Origin: Amphirosellinia nigrospora
Taxonomy: Eukaryota; Ascomycota; Sordariomycetes; Xylariales; Xylariaceae
DNA length: 64,000 bases
Direction of reading: 5' to 3'
NCBI GenBank assembly: GCA_004123355.1
Contig: SCHM01000001.1
Coordinates: forward strand, 5,944,001-6,008,000
The notes beneath the pieces are model-generated. The model made no database searches, was not told the DNA's origin, and worked only from the letters and a program-made list of their open reading frames with translations. The position numbers were made by a program, and so were the translations under genes. Numbering within the stretch: position 1 is the first letter of the stretch; every line of letters starts with the position of its first letter. Below are positions 24,580-35,158 of the stretch, piece after piece.

Positions 24580-24781
24580 CCTAAATATAGCATATCTTGT
24601 TGATATCGCCCCTCTAGACAAGAAGATCTAGCATAAAAACACTTAGCTGTCAAGTAACTGGATGGATATCTGCGAAAACCTCATATATATCTTATTCTGA
24701 GCTTAGTGGGTATTGAAAAAGAGATACTCAGGTCGGGCAGTATCTCCCATACCGCCGTCCTACCAGTCCTCCATAGATCTA

Positions 24782-24880
24782 CCCGTATGGACCCACAGTC
24801 TCATACATAAGCAGTAGTGGTCACTGACCCTTAGTATGGGTCTATGAATCGCATTTGACCAGGTGAATCGCATTAGCGCG
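24782..24880 (+). repeat. Left terminal inverted repeat of the MITE
   Basis: 99 bp beginning CCCGTATGGACCCACAGTC and ending ATTAGCGCG. It pairs with 25285-25383 with mismatches only in the inner third. Two internal copies of GAATCGCATT are spaced about 20 bp apart. Confidence 0.9.
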
Positions 24881-25284
24881 TGGTGACTTGCAAATAGGTG
24901 AGGTTGCCACTAAAATCGAAGTTGTTCCTAGTACCTGCGAATTCGCGTTAATTAATTAGCGTTTAATAAAATTATGTTAGCCGGTTTTATAGCTTTAAGC
25001 TTCTTAGGCTTTTTTGTTTAACGTGTTTATAGTTAGAATACGTAAATCGCGTCCTTTGATAGAAAATAATATATTTGTAGTATTGAAATAAGTGCTACAA
25101 CGGGTAGTAATCTATAATGGTGATCTATACCTATGGTATTGAATAGCAACAACGCGACCTCGGGAACTAGGTAACTAGCTGTAATTACATAAATAGCAAT
25201 ACTTGGCATTTCGTTAATAAAAAAAAGTACGTAAAGCAGAGATACATGGGGTTTTGGTATAATTTGCATGGCAGATTATGTGTC

Positions 25285-25383
25285 CGCGCTAATGCGACTC
25301 AACTGGCCAAATGCGATTCAAAGACCCATACTAAGGGTCAGTGACCACTACTGCTTATGTATGAGACTGTGGGTCCATACGGG
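25285..25383 (-). repeat. Right terminal inverted repeat of the MITE
   Basis: Reverse complement of the left arm; ends CCATACGGG next to a TA dinucleotide. Confidence 0.9.
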
Positions 25384-26270
25384 TACGACATTTCCTATTG
25401 ATCATATTGATAGGAGTCTGGAACTGTCTTGGCGCTTCATCGCATTCGCAATCCATTTCAGGCATAGCGTGGGATAGAATCTATCTGGGTGGTGATGCAA
25501 TCGAGATTTTGGCGCGGTATCAGCCTCCCTTGCGGTAGACGATAATGATAAAATCGCCAAAACCACGATTTGCAAGTTGGTGGTTACTTAGTCGGCTAAA
25601 GTAGCTGACTAGATGACAGTGCGAGGTCTCCCTATTGTAATCTAGCTCAGTTTCCTTGGGCGTAGGGCATCACGCCACTTCCTGTACCTAGTTCAAGAAA
25701 CGCCAATTGTTGAACTAGACCTTGTCGGTTCCTGTCACTAGGTACCGATTGTCCGCCGCAAGGCTTCCCGATCCTACCTTTCCTAAAACGTGAACCGAAT
25801 GCGAACCTCACACATCTCTGATTGGTCCGTTAATCGCATCCAGCAGTCCATATCTCCCCACGTAGTATGTATACCGCTCTCGCCCAGACTTCAATCCAGG
25901 CGACGATATTATAGTAATCTTGTAATAGGGTCATAGATTTCAATGCCAGGTCCCTGAGACATAACTAATACCCGATGATTTGCCAGAGGAAAATAACTGC
26001 ATGGGCTTCGTGTTCGATAGCGATGATGACGCCTCCATAGTCCCATCGAGAACCGAGGAGGCCGACTAGTGTTATCTAAATATGGCATATATGCCTGAGT
26101 ATAAAGGTCTACTGCTAGGAGTCTATAAAATTGGTATTTCTTGATAGATATATTCGGTGCTCACTGTTTTGACTTACACCCATCAGTGTTTCATCCTATC
26201 ATAATTGCCATCACCCTGAAGCAACTAATAATAGCCAAGGAATTCAGGTTTACTAAATACGACTGACACG
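25384..26270. other. Intergenic region
   Basis: No gene recognised between the MITE and the RTA1-family gene. The last 250 bp is the likely promoter of the latter. Confidence 0.5.
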
Positions 26271-27525
26271 ATGAACGCAACCGGCCAGATACCCATCATC
26301 CCCTTCGGCCCGGACGCGACATGTACGCTCCAGCTATGCCCTATCGAAATCTCCGTCTTCCATTACCGACCTTCCCTGGCGGCCAACGCCACCTTTGCCG
26401 CGCTACACTTCGTGCTGATGCTCATCCACCTCGGGCTGGGCCTTCGGCTGGGGCACTGGTGGTTCTCTGGGTGTGTGGTCGCAGGTTGCGTGTCGAATGT
26501 CATCGGTTATATCGCGCGGGTTCTTCTGTGGCAGAATCCGTTCAGCTTTCCCGGGTTTCTTTTGCAGATTAGTAGGCTTTTCTTTTATTCCTTCTTCGAC
26601 CTGGCCCGAAATATACGGAAGATGAAATCCAGCTAGCGGAGTGTCCATGATACTAACTTGTGTGGTGTAGTTTTCGTGGGCTCGGCTCCCGTCTTTTACA
26701 CCGCGGCAATCTACGTAACCATCACGAGAACGGTCGAAAGGCTCGATAGATCCCTCTCTCGCATTAAGCCGAAGCTATATTATTTAATCTTCATATTCTG
26801 TGACATAGGTTAGTCACTGCAGTCTTTGTTACCCTTTTCTTTTCTTTTTCTTTTTGCAATTCCGTATATTCTGCCTCTCCCCGCTATTCCCAGACGCTCC
26901 CAAAACGCCAAGTATCTCTTACGATAGATAATTGAGTAGAAATTACTGACTCAGGCATGGAAAAATAGGCGCCTTGACACTTCAGGCCGTAGGCGGTGCC
27001 GTCTCAACCGTCTCCAGCGGCTCCAACGACGCGGGTGTGGACCTCGCTCTCACCGGTCTCATTTTCCAAGTCTTCACGTTGCTGGCGTTCGTCGGACTGC
27101 TCGCCGACTACCTGGTCCGCTACTTCCGAAGCAAGCCCGTCGTTCCCGTTTCTCCGCGACTCAAGCTATTCCTCGGGTCTCTGAGCGTTGCTATCCTACT
27201 GATATTGACACGGTGCGCGTATCGTGTGGCCGAGCGTGAGTTTCTACCCTTCATCTTTACATTCATATCTGGTTGTAAATTCTTTACGATGATTGGTGCT
27301 GCTTGCTGACCAAATTTGGTGTCGCCCCTGATAGTGAGCCAAGGGTACAGTGGGAATCTATTCCATGACGAGTCGCTCTTCATCGGTCTTGAGGGTGTAT
27401 TGATCGTCCTCGCCGTCGTCGCGCTGTGTACTGGGCACCCGGGTTTCGTTTTCAACGTCGATCAGGTGAATCCGGTCAAGACCTATTCACCCCTCATACC
27501 GCTTGTTCACATACAGAGTGGTTGA
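26271..27525 (+). CDS. RTA1-family membrane protein (lipid-translocating exporter type)
   Basis: Seven-span fungal membrane protein related to Rta1/Rsb1, a family tied to sphingoid-base release and azole or toxicant tolerance. Exons: 26271-26571, 26671-26808, 26969-27235, 27335-27525. Conserved pieces: FGPDATCTLQLCPIEISVFH, NVIGYIARVLLW, APVFYTAAIYVTITRTVERL, LTLQAVGGAVSTVSSGSN, LILTRCAYRVAE and LSQGYSGNLFHDESLFIGLEG, then GHPGFVF near the end. Introns have good donors (GTAGGC, GTTAGT, GTGAGT). The acceptor at 26968 is chosen because the earlier CAG at 26952-26954 would run into a TAG. The short C-terminus after GHPGFVF differs from the usual tail. No frame break. Confidence 0.85.
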
Positions 27526-28699
27526 ACTTGTGGCCAAATGAAGGGAATTCGGCTTGGAAGAGGCGGGGTGTGACGGAGTAGTGCGTTATCTCATAGCATT
27601 TTATAATTAGGTTTCTTTTGCAGGTAAACTCTTCCTTAATCGATACTCTCATTCTATTCTAGTCATAAGGTTTCATCCTGCAAGTTCTTCTTTCGGTATA
27701 TAGTGCCCGCCCCAATCCATCATACACTATGTTCTCTGCGCCTATTTGTAACGGCCAGTTTCATGGCTCCATACCTCGTTGCCAGCATATCGGTACCCAA
27801 TCCCCTTGAAAAAAGCTTCCAAGGTAGTAGACGGGAACTTGCTGTCACAGGGCCTGTGTCAGGGGCTTGGAATGGCTTCAATTGAATAATAATCAACTAT
27901 GGTTCCAAAAGTTCCATGTAGAGCTATCTTTTCTCCATTCCCAGACAGGAGAATTACGTGCCTTTTATGCTCAAAATATCCTCCCACCTATCTTACAGCC
28001 TCGCGGACCTCAGTAAACCTTAATAGAGACCTGTGTAGCCGAAGTTTGTGTGTCTTGGTGATCTATCTCAGCCTTCGGTGAACGAGTCTCGATTTTGAGG
28101 CAGAGCCAGGCATGTTATTTCAATGGGGAAAGCCAGCTTTGCCAATTCGCTTTAGCAAAAAGGAAGGTCTGTGAATCCGGTTCGATAGTGGCAGTTTGCG
28201 CCGTAATTATTTCTCAAAGTAGAAAGTCAATAGAAGTAGGAATCAATTTATCATGTCTACAATGAACCCGCATTTTGAATAGACGGCGTTGCGGACAAAT
28301 AAAGCGCGGTCATCCTTATAGTGCAATTTTGGATATGAAACCGATTATCATGAATTAGTCTTAGTTTGTGAATCTTCAGCACCAACAGGTCGGAAGACTC
28401 CGAATAGAGGTAGTTTCGAAGCCATAGGCATAAACATATCGGCCAGGTAAGATGGGCGACGCCGTCAGCAGCAAAATTCGTAGAACGCAATAATCCTCCA
28501 TATCCAGCGACTACAGACCCCCGTCCCTGGCCTAAGTTATCAAGTTTTCAAAATATACTTTATCCCTTGATTAGAAAGTGTAATCCACGAAATTCTCTAC
28601 ATCTTCATTGAGCGCATAAGGCAGCTGCAAGCTATTGCTGCTAAGACCTGAGAACTCGGACAAATCATGATTAAGACTTTGTATGTCGGTCTGGGCGAT
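27526..28699. other. Intergenic region
   Basis: Nothing recognised. Confidence 0.5.
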
Positions 28700-29690
28700 A
28701 ACTCGGTCCAGGCGGGGTTTGCTATTGAAATTTGCAGTGCCAGAGGATCAGCATTTTCTGATTGGACAGCAGGAGAAGATAAATGGGGATACGGTAATGT
28801 TGTATGTGCTGCGGGAGAATCATTTTGGCTCTCGATATTATCTTCCGTTTGATCAAGTAATACTCAAGCTCGATTGCCGGTTGTTTCTTGGCTGTCGTGT
28901 CCTGGCGGGAGATTTTGATTAGACCAAAATACGCAATACATACCAACACCATGTGTTCCTTGTCACTGTTTGGTGTGTAGTCACTGCTTGCTGACATATA
29001 CTCCATCGTATAGGCTAGACCAGTAGCTGTATCTGCTTCGGCAGCAAGGAGTTGCCGAACCCATTCGGCACTCTTTTGGGTTAGAATGTCCGTGTTCCAA
29101 TGGCCGATGTCGTCAATATACTCCAGCATACGTTCTATCGGCTTCGTCGTTATTATGATTGTCTTTGTTATCTTCGAGGCTTGGCAGGGCTCGAGATCGA
29201 TGTTGGTACCTCGTATCGTCAAAACCGTGTAATGAAATTTGCATGCTCATTCCAGTTCTTCTTCGCATGTTCCTATTACGCCGTGGTTAGTATAAAATGC
29301 TCTATTACATCAACGCGAATGATTTCTATAGCGATTCAGTTCTGACATTAATAGATGTACTACCTTCCTATCTACTTTCAAATCTTCCACAACGTCAGCC
29401 CGACACAGTCAGGTGTACGCAACTTACCTCTGATTCCCTCACTCGGTTTATTTATCCTTCTGTCTGGTGGGTTCATAACTTCTACTGGTATCGCAACTCC
29501 ATTTCAGGTAGCCGGAGCTCTTATTGCAACTGCGGGTTGTGGTACACCCTATACCTTGAGTATTTGGACGGCAACAGGCCAATGGATTCGATACCAGCGC
29601 CTTTCTCTCGTATTTTTCTCTTCTTTTTCTTTAAAAAGCAAGAAGCTTGGAGTCTCTTTAAGTTATTTCCTAGATAGAACCTTGTAAACA
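28700..29690 (+). pseudogene. Relic of a DHA2-type MFS drug/H+ transporter
   Basis: 29354-29600 reads MYYLPIYFQIFHNVSPTQSG, then RNLPLIPSLGLFILLSGGFI and GQWIRYQ, the loop and helices 8-10 typical of 14-span fungal MFS exporters. A short upstream exon at about 29240-29285 (FQFFFACSYYAV) joins it through a GT-AG intron (29286-29353). A weaker piece at 28750-28850 (INGDTVML) matches the segment normally just upstream, with unrelated sequence between. No first half, no helices after number 10 and no start are present, so this is a truncated remnant, not merely a misread gene. Confidence 0.6.
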
Positions 29691-30470
29691 GTACTTGGCA
29701 TAAAAAAAGATCAGTTCATGCACAAGGCTCTAAGGTTAACCTGGTATAGTTAGTCGTTGGGCTATTGACCCAACGCAATGGTACGGCTTATACCCGAATA
29801 GGCAGTGCCAGGGGTCTCAATTCCCCGCGTCCCCACCTTCTCACTGTCGCTTGTAGATACCTATCTAGACCCAGACTGCAGCCAACTCATCTTGCCTAGA
29901 CTTACATGATGTAGGATCCGGCATTAGAGTTGAGTGATGCCCCTTTAACGCGCCTATGTTGTTATGGCGCTAGACCGCGTCTCATACTGGTGGAGGCGTC
30001 GAGATGCTGACGTACATAGTAGATGGCATGATCCAGTTGTTGTCAATAGATACGCCACTACTATTGGGAGCTTGGCGAGGGAGAGAGGTTGCATCACAAG
30101 CAGGTGCTTGATAATAAACCGCATCACAACGCTCTCTTGGGTTAGACCAATGTTTCAGGTGATACGCACAGAAGAAAATTAAAGGTGGAATATGAAGTTG
30201 GTACCAATTGTGACGTCGGCTCGGATCACAGATAGGCAGCAGCCACCCGGACAGGTCGGCAGGTCGGCAGGTGTCTGGCAACAGTCGGTTCAGGTAACCA
30301 AATTATTTGTCTGATTGCTTCTTCGTCGACCATTTCACGAGCTCACCTTCCGACCTTCTTTCCTTCTCTTCTGTCTTTCTAGGCATTGTAGTCTCCTAAG
30401 TCCCTCTACAAATCCAGTCTCGCCGAGTAAACAGCAATAATACCGTCTATCAGCTCATTCGACGTGAATC
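29691..30470. promoter_or_regulatory. Upstream region of beta-tubulin
   Basis: No gene. From 30340 to 30470 the strand is CT-rich (TTCTTTCCTTCTCTTCTG), consistent with a fungal promoter/leader immediately before the tubulin ATG. Confidence 0.45.
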
Positions 30471-32384
30471 ATGCGTGAAATTGTCAGTTCCTTCTCTTTA
30501 TTTCGAACCCGATTGTTTATGTTCACCTAAGCTAACAGGAACTCCCAATGAATAGGTGCATCTTCAAACCGGCCAATGTGTGAGTACTTTACAATGCTCT
30601 CGACCCAAGTTCCTCCACGTATCTGACTGCGACCTGTGCAGGGCAACCAAATCGGTGCTGCCTTTTGGCAGAATATTTCGGGCGAGCATGGTCTAAATGG
30701 TGATGGCATGTGAGTAGTTCTAGGCCAGATAGATATCTACCCGCAGGCCTTCCATGCTAACAATACTCCACGTCAAGATACGAGGGTACCTCCGATATAC
30801 AGTTGGAGCGTATGGATGTTTATTTTAACCAGGTGAGACCTTGGAATATCTAGGGACTGTCCAATTTTGAATCTGGAAATTCTTACCGTTGTAGGCGTCC
30901 GACAATAAATACGTACCTCGCGCTGTCCTGATTGATCTCGAGCCCGGTACGATGGACGCAGTACGGGCCGGCCCACTCGGCCAGCTATTTCGCCCAGACA
31001 ACTTCGTTTTTGGTCAGTCGGGTGCCGGAAACAACTGGGCAAAAGGCCACTACACTGAAGGAGCCGAATTGGTTGACCAGGTACTCGATGTCGTTCGCCG
31101 AGAGACTGAGGGTTGCGATTGTCTTCAGGGGTTTCAAATCACGCACTCCTTGGGCGGCGGCACTGGCTCCGGTATGGGGACACTGCTTGTCTCTAAAATT
31201 CGAGAAGGTATGTTGTGCTAGACAAACTGCTTGGGTTTCCCCTATAACAGCTATCTCTTTCCAAGAGGTTGATGTTAACATGTTATTGTTGAAGAGTACC
31301 CTGATCGTATGATGGCTACTTTCAGCGTCGTCCCATCGCCAAAGGTGTCCGACACTGTGGTAGAACCATATAACGCTACGCTATCGATCCACCAACTGAT
31401 TGAAAACTCGGAAGAAACTTTTGTAAGCGATGAACAGAATCATTTTCTTCTTGTTTCGGCGACTTTTAGGACACTAATATTATTTTGGGGGGACAAAAGA
31501 GAGCCTCGATGCGTCTTAAACTTTCATGAATCAGCTTCAAATGACGATAACTGACCCCTGAGTGTTGCAGTGCATCGACAACGAGGCACTCTACGATATC
31601 TGCCAACGCACCCTGAAACTTACCAATCCTTCATACGGCGATCTAAACCACCTTGTATCTGCTGTTATGTCGGGCGTTTCGACTTCTCTCCGCTTCCCCG
31701 GACAGCTAAATTCAGACTTGCGTAAGCTAGCTGTAAACATGGTATGCTATCATATCCTCCAACTTTATATACACACACTCCTTGACCAGATGAATGAAAC
31801 TGTTCACGAACAGGTGCCGTTCCCCCGCTCCATTTCTTTATGGTTGGGTTTGCCCCTTGACGAGCCGTGGTGCCCACTCGTTTCGCGCTGTTTCTGTGCC
31901 AGAGCTCACACAACAACTTTTCGACCCTAAGAATATGATGACCGGCTCCGACTTCCGTAACGGACGGTACCTGACATGCTCTGCAATTTTCCGAGGCAAA
32001 ATCTCCATGAGAGAAGTTGAAGATCAAATGCGGAACGTGCAGAGCCGTAATTCCTCCTACTTCGTAGAGTGGATACCCAACAATGTGCAGACGGCTCTGT
32101 GTTCCATCCCACCGCGCGGATTGAAAATGTCGTCAACATTTGTTGGAAATTCAACGGCCATACAAGAGATCTTCAAACGCGTCGGCGACCAGTTCTCTCT
32201 TATGTTCCGCCGGAAAGCCTTCCTACACTGGTACACTGGCGAGGGTATGGATGAAATGGAGTTTACCGAGGCCGAATCGAACATGAACGACCTCATATCG
32301 GAATATCAACAGTATCAAGATGCCACAATAGATGACGACGAGGAGGGAGAGTATTTAGAAGAAGAATACGACCAGTTCGAGTAG
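30471..32384 (+). CDS. Beta-tubulin (divergent paralogue)
   Basis: Eight exons: 30471-30482, 30556-30579, 30642-30709, 30778-30832, 30895-31207, 31295-31422, 31571-31741, 31814-32384. The autoregulatory start MREI is followed by VHLQTGQC, the GTP-binding [12 protein letters not shown] and [16 protein letters not shown]. Differences from the usual fungal Tub2 ([32 protein letters not shown], tail EEEYDQFE) suggest the divergent second isotype that many filamentous ascomycetes carry. The residues usually numbered His6, Phe167, Glu198 and Phe200 have the benzimidazole-sensitive identity. Two one-base losses at about 31818-31832 and 31852-31860, both in C-rich sequence, break exon 8 around [18 protein letters not shown]. 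Everything beyond is intact. Confidence 0.93.
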
Positions 32385-33428
32385 TCAAGGACCCGTCTTG
32401 TACCCTCTAACCTGTCTTCAACCTTGACAGCCTCAACTCCTTCACTGTCTCACAGTTCATAGACCCTTGTTACCAAACTCCAGAGTCTATCATGGAGAAA
32501 TATTAGGGTTATCCGATCAGCTTTTAGATAGATGTAGCATACCAAAGCAAATTACACTACACCTAATGTTAGTAGCCTCAATAAACTCGACCAGAAAAGT
32601 CTCAGTAACTGTAACAAGGGTTTTTGTGAAGGGTTTAGAAAGCATCAACCTATAGAGTCAAGAGTGTCATGAAGGCATATTTCCTCGTTTTATTTGAAAG
32701 CAGAGATTCTAGTCTATATACCCCAGGGCTTCCTCTCTGTCTTGGAGTACGGGGGCCAGAAGCCATACTCGGGTACTCCATAGAGTCCGAGACCTTTACC
32801 TATGTAGCCACGGGTAACACTGCCTGTGCAGATACATGTGACAGTAACATCGTTGAGCTCAACTTCAAAGGGGTGGTGGAGTACGTATGCTACACTAAGG
32901 CAAATAGTAGGCGAGAATGTTCAAAACCCTAGCCATCAACTTGTTCTAAATTGTGCGATATTCGGCTTTTATGCCAGTATTTAGCGGTAGGCGGGTTTCT
33001 TGCATACCTCTAGTTGGTCTCGATTATACACTACAATCTTATTTAGCCGGTGACCATCTACAACATAACACAAGACTTGCTCTATAACTTTCAATGTTTT
33101 TATGAAAACTTTATAGCTTGCCTCGCTTATTGACACCTTCAATTGAAGTCAGTAGGTACAGCACCGGCCCCTATTTTACGTCAACATGAATATGTATTTG
33201 CAGAGTGGAATTCTGTAAATGACATGCTTACAAATCCCTTGTCGCGGCAAATGCCTAGATACTTTGCACTGTTCTCTGTCGGGACCGAGGCATTGACTTA
33301 TTTTCAACCTTGCGACTGCGCGAATACAAGGAAGAAGAAATAAAAAAAAAAGAAAATAAAACTTGAGGAAAAAAAGAGAGAAAAGAAGAGGCTGCTATTC
33401 CCAGTGAGCTGGGAAGCATCAGGAATTG
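32385..33428. other. Intergenic region; Pol III terminator-like T runs near its end
   Basis: No gene recognised. On the minus strand, T4 at 33381-33384 and T7 at 33369-33375 lie 45-60 nt beyond the tRNA 3' end and could terminate Pol III. 33340-33390 is purine-rich on the plus strand. Confidence 0.45.
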
Positions 33429-33560
33429 AGCCCGATGCGGGGGTCGAACCTAGTCGAGGTCATCAGTATTTTTTTTACTCAAGTATGATCTGAATATCAT
33501 GTACTCACCCGCAACCTTGAGATTAAGAGTCTCACGCTCTACCGATTGAGCTAACCGGGC
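33429..33560 (-). tRNA. tRNA-Lys(CTT) with a 59-bp insertion in the T arm
   Basis: Minus strand, 5' end at 33560. Acceptor stem GCCCGGT/ATCGGGC, D stem GCTC/GAGC, anticodon stem TGAGA/TCTCA with loop CTCTTAA (anticodon CTT), and variable loop AGGTT are all perfect. The T stem begins GCGG, is interrupted by 59 bp (33450-33508), then continues GTTCGACCCCCGC. Removing the insert gives a 73-nt tRNA with a perfect 5-bp T stem GCGGG/CCCGC and a 7-nt loop. There is no normal intron at position 37/38. The last G of the insert recreates GGTTCGA, so the B box remains intact and the gene could still be transcribed by Pol III. Whether the RNA is spliced is unknown; otherwise this is an interrupted pseudogene. 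Confidence 0.85.
33450..33508 (-). other. Spliceosomal-intron-like insert inside tRNA-Lys
   Basis: 59 nt beginning GTGAGT and ending ACTAG, with TACTGATGAC (branch-point-like CTGAT) 14-20 nt before the 3' end. Length and all three signals match protein-gene introns in this window. It also contains an ATGAT/ATCAT hairpin and an A8 run. It lies between T-stem nucleotides 52 and 53. Confidence 0.7.
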
Positions 33561-34139
33561 GTCGTTGTGGATTTTTTCGCGGAAAAAAATGTTCATTTGC
33601 TTCCGACTAAACTAACCGGACGATTTAGCTCGTTTGGCGGCTGTGTCACGCCGAATATTCGTCCCGCTACGTATTACCACCAATTAAGAATTAAGCTGAC
33701 CGACAGGGAGACAGGATGTTGCACATAGTGTATTACATAATGAGAGCAGGGGTGAAAAGGGACCGTGCCTTGTGGGCCCACGGGGTAGGCATCTCAGCTG
33801 AAACTCAACACTCTGTGCCAAGCGTTGGTATGCCATATTATTATTGATGGTAGTGTACAACTCATTAGGTAAGATGAAATGGTCGATTGATTTTATGAGT
33901 CCATTTGCTACTATGCGAATAGGCCGAGATATCCATAATAGGATATCCAATTGACGCGCTAGGCTTGTTTGAACACCATGTTTCAAGCAACCCATGTGTA
34001 AGCTTTCCATCGAGCTTCTGTTTTTGACCGAGATGTTTCCAGGTCATGTTTTGGAAATATTCCAGGGGCGAGCATTCGCCGTGGTTTTTGAGCCTTAATC
34101 AAAGAATCGCGCGTAACACCGAGGATCCCGGCGAGCACC
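33561..34139. other. Intergenic region with a tRNA-like fragment
   Basis: At 33607-33627 the minus strand reads CCGGTTAGTTTAGTCGG, close to the 5' half of the neighbouring tRNA-Lys with C-to-T type changes. The rest has no gene. Confidence 0.35.
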
Positions 34140-35158
34140 ATGTCATCTAAGGAGAATAGAGATGCTATTCAAAAGGAGCCAATATCGCATACCAGAGAGG
34201 CTGCTGATCAAACCAACAACTCAACAGCTCCCTCATCTTGGCGACAGCGTTTTCTTACCCGGAAAAAGATCATCATCATCGGCATCATGGTTGGCACAAT
34301 CTCCCTCGCACTCGGGCTCGGGCTCGGCATCGGTCTCACACAGGCCCGGGCCTGCCCGGCTGCCACGGCAGCAACTTCAACCTCAACCTCGACCTCAACC
34401 TCGAGCACCTCTAGCAGTGCCAACGTCATACAGCCGGCCGTCGGCACGACATGGGACTACCCCTGGACTTCTCCCTGACGACTGCCAACGCCAACAAGAG
34501 CACCATCTTCTACCCCGTGGACCTCGAGAACACATCAAAGGACGCCATCGGGGCGCTCACGAGCGCCGGGCACACCATCGTGTGCTACTTCAGCGCCGGC
34601 AGCGTAGAGGACTACCGCCAGGACGCGGACGAGTTCCCGGCGGCGGCCGTCGGCAACACGCTCGACGGCTGGCCGGACGAGAAGTGGGTGGACCACCGCA
34701 ACGCCAAGGTGCGCGAGATCATGGCGGCGCGCATCCAGAGCGCGTCGGACAAGGGCTGCGTGGGCGTCGACCCGGACAACATCGACGGGTACAACAACGA
34801 CTCGGGCTTCGACCTCACCGAGGCCGACACAGTCGACTACGTCAAGTACCTGGCCGACACGGCGCACGCCGCCGGGCTGGCCTACGGCCTGAAGAACGGG
34901 GGCGGCATCGTCGACCAGGTCGTCGACGTCGCCGAGTGGGCCATCAACGAGCAGTGCGCCGAGTACAGCGAATGCGCCGACTGGGCCCCCTTCATCAAGG
35001 CCGGCAAGCCCGTCTTCCACGTCGAGTATGTCGACGACGACGACGCGACTACCGTCAGCGCCTCCGCTCTGTCCAAGGCATGCGCCGCCGATGGGCAATC
35101 TGGTTTCTCCACCATTATCAAGCACTACACGCTTGATAACTGGGTTGTGTACTGCTAA
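34140..35158 (+). CDS. Membrane-anchored GH114 endo-alpha-1,4-polygalactosaminidase
   Basis: Single exon. A cytoplasmic N-terminus of about 40 residues is followed by one membrane segment (KKIIIIGIMVGTISLALGLG), a Ser/Thr repeat linker and a GH114 TIM-barrel domain. Motifs: HTIVCYFSAGSVEDYR, GWPDEKWVDHRN, GCVGVDPDNIDGYNNDSG, AYGLKNGG and PVFHVEYVD, with the acidic residues of DPDN and HVEY in catalytic positions for the family. This is a type II, outward-facing topology as in the fungal enzymes that cleave galactosaminogalactan. Expected substrate is by family only. One C appears missing in CCCC near 34458-34462, just after the linker, and breaks the frame once. The gene body is unusually G+C-rich compared with its flanks. 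Confidence 0.85.

Larger units (their letters stand above)
24782..25383. mobile_element. 602-bp MITE with 99-bp terminal inverted repeats, TA target site
   Basis: 24782-24880 and 25285-25383 are inverted copies of each other, 99 bp each with 4 mismatches. The outer ends read CCCGTATGG...CCATACGGG and are flanked on both sides by TA (24780-24781 and 25384-25385), the duplication expected for Tc1/mariner-type transposition. The interior is AT-rich and has no transposase frame. It is therefore a non-autonomous foldback/MITE element, inserted just 3' of CDC123. The near-identity of the arms suggests a fairly recent copy. Confidence 0.88.

Noticed and set aside
33450-33508. Ordinary tRNA intron
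   Set aside because: Canonical nuclear tRNA introns lie after position 37. Here the anticodon loop is uninterrupted and the insert is in the T stem.
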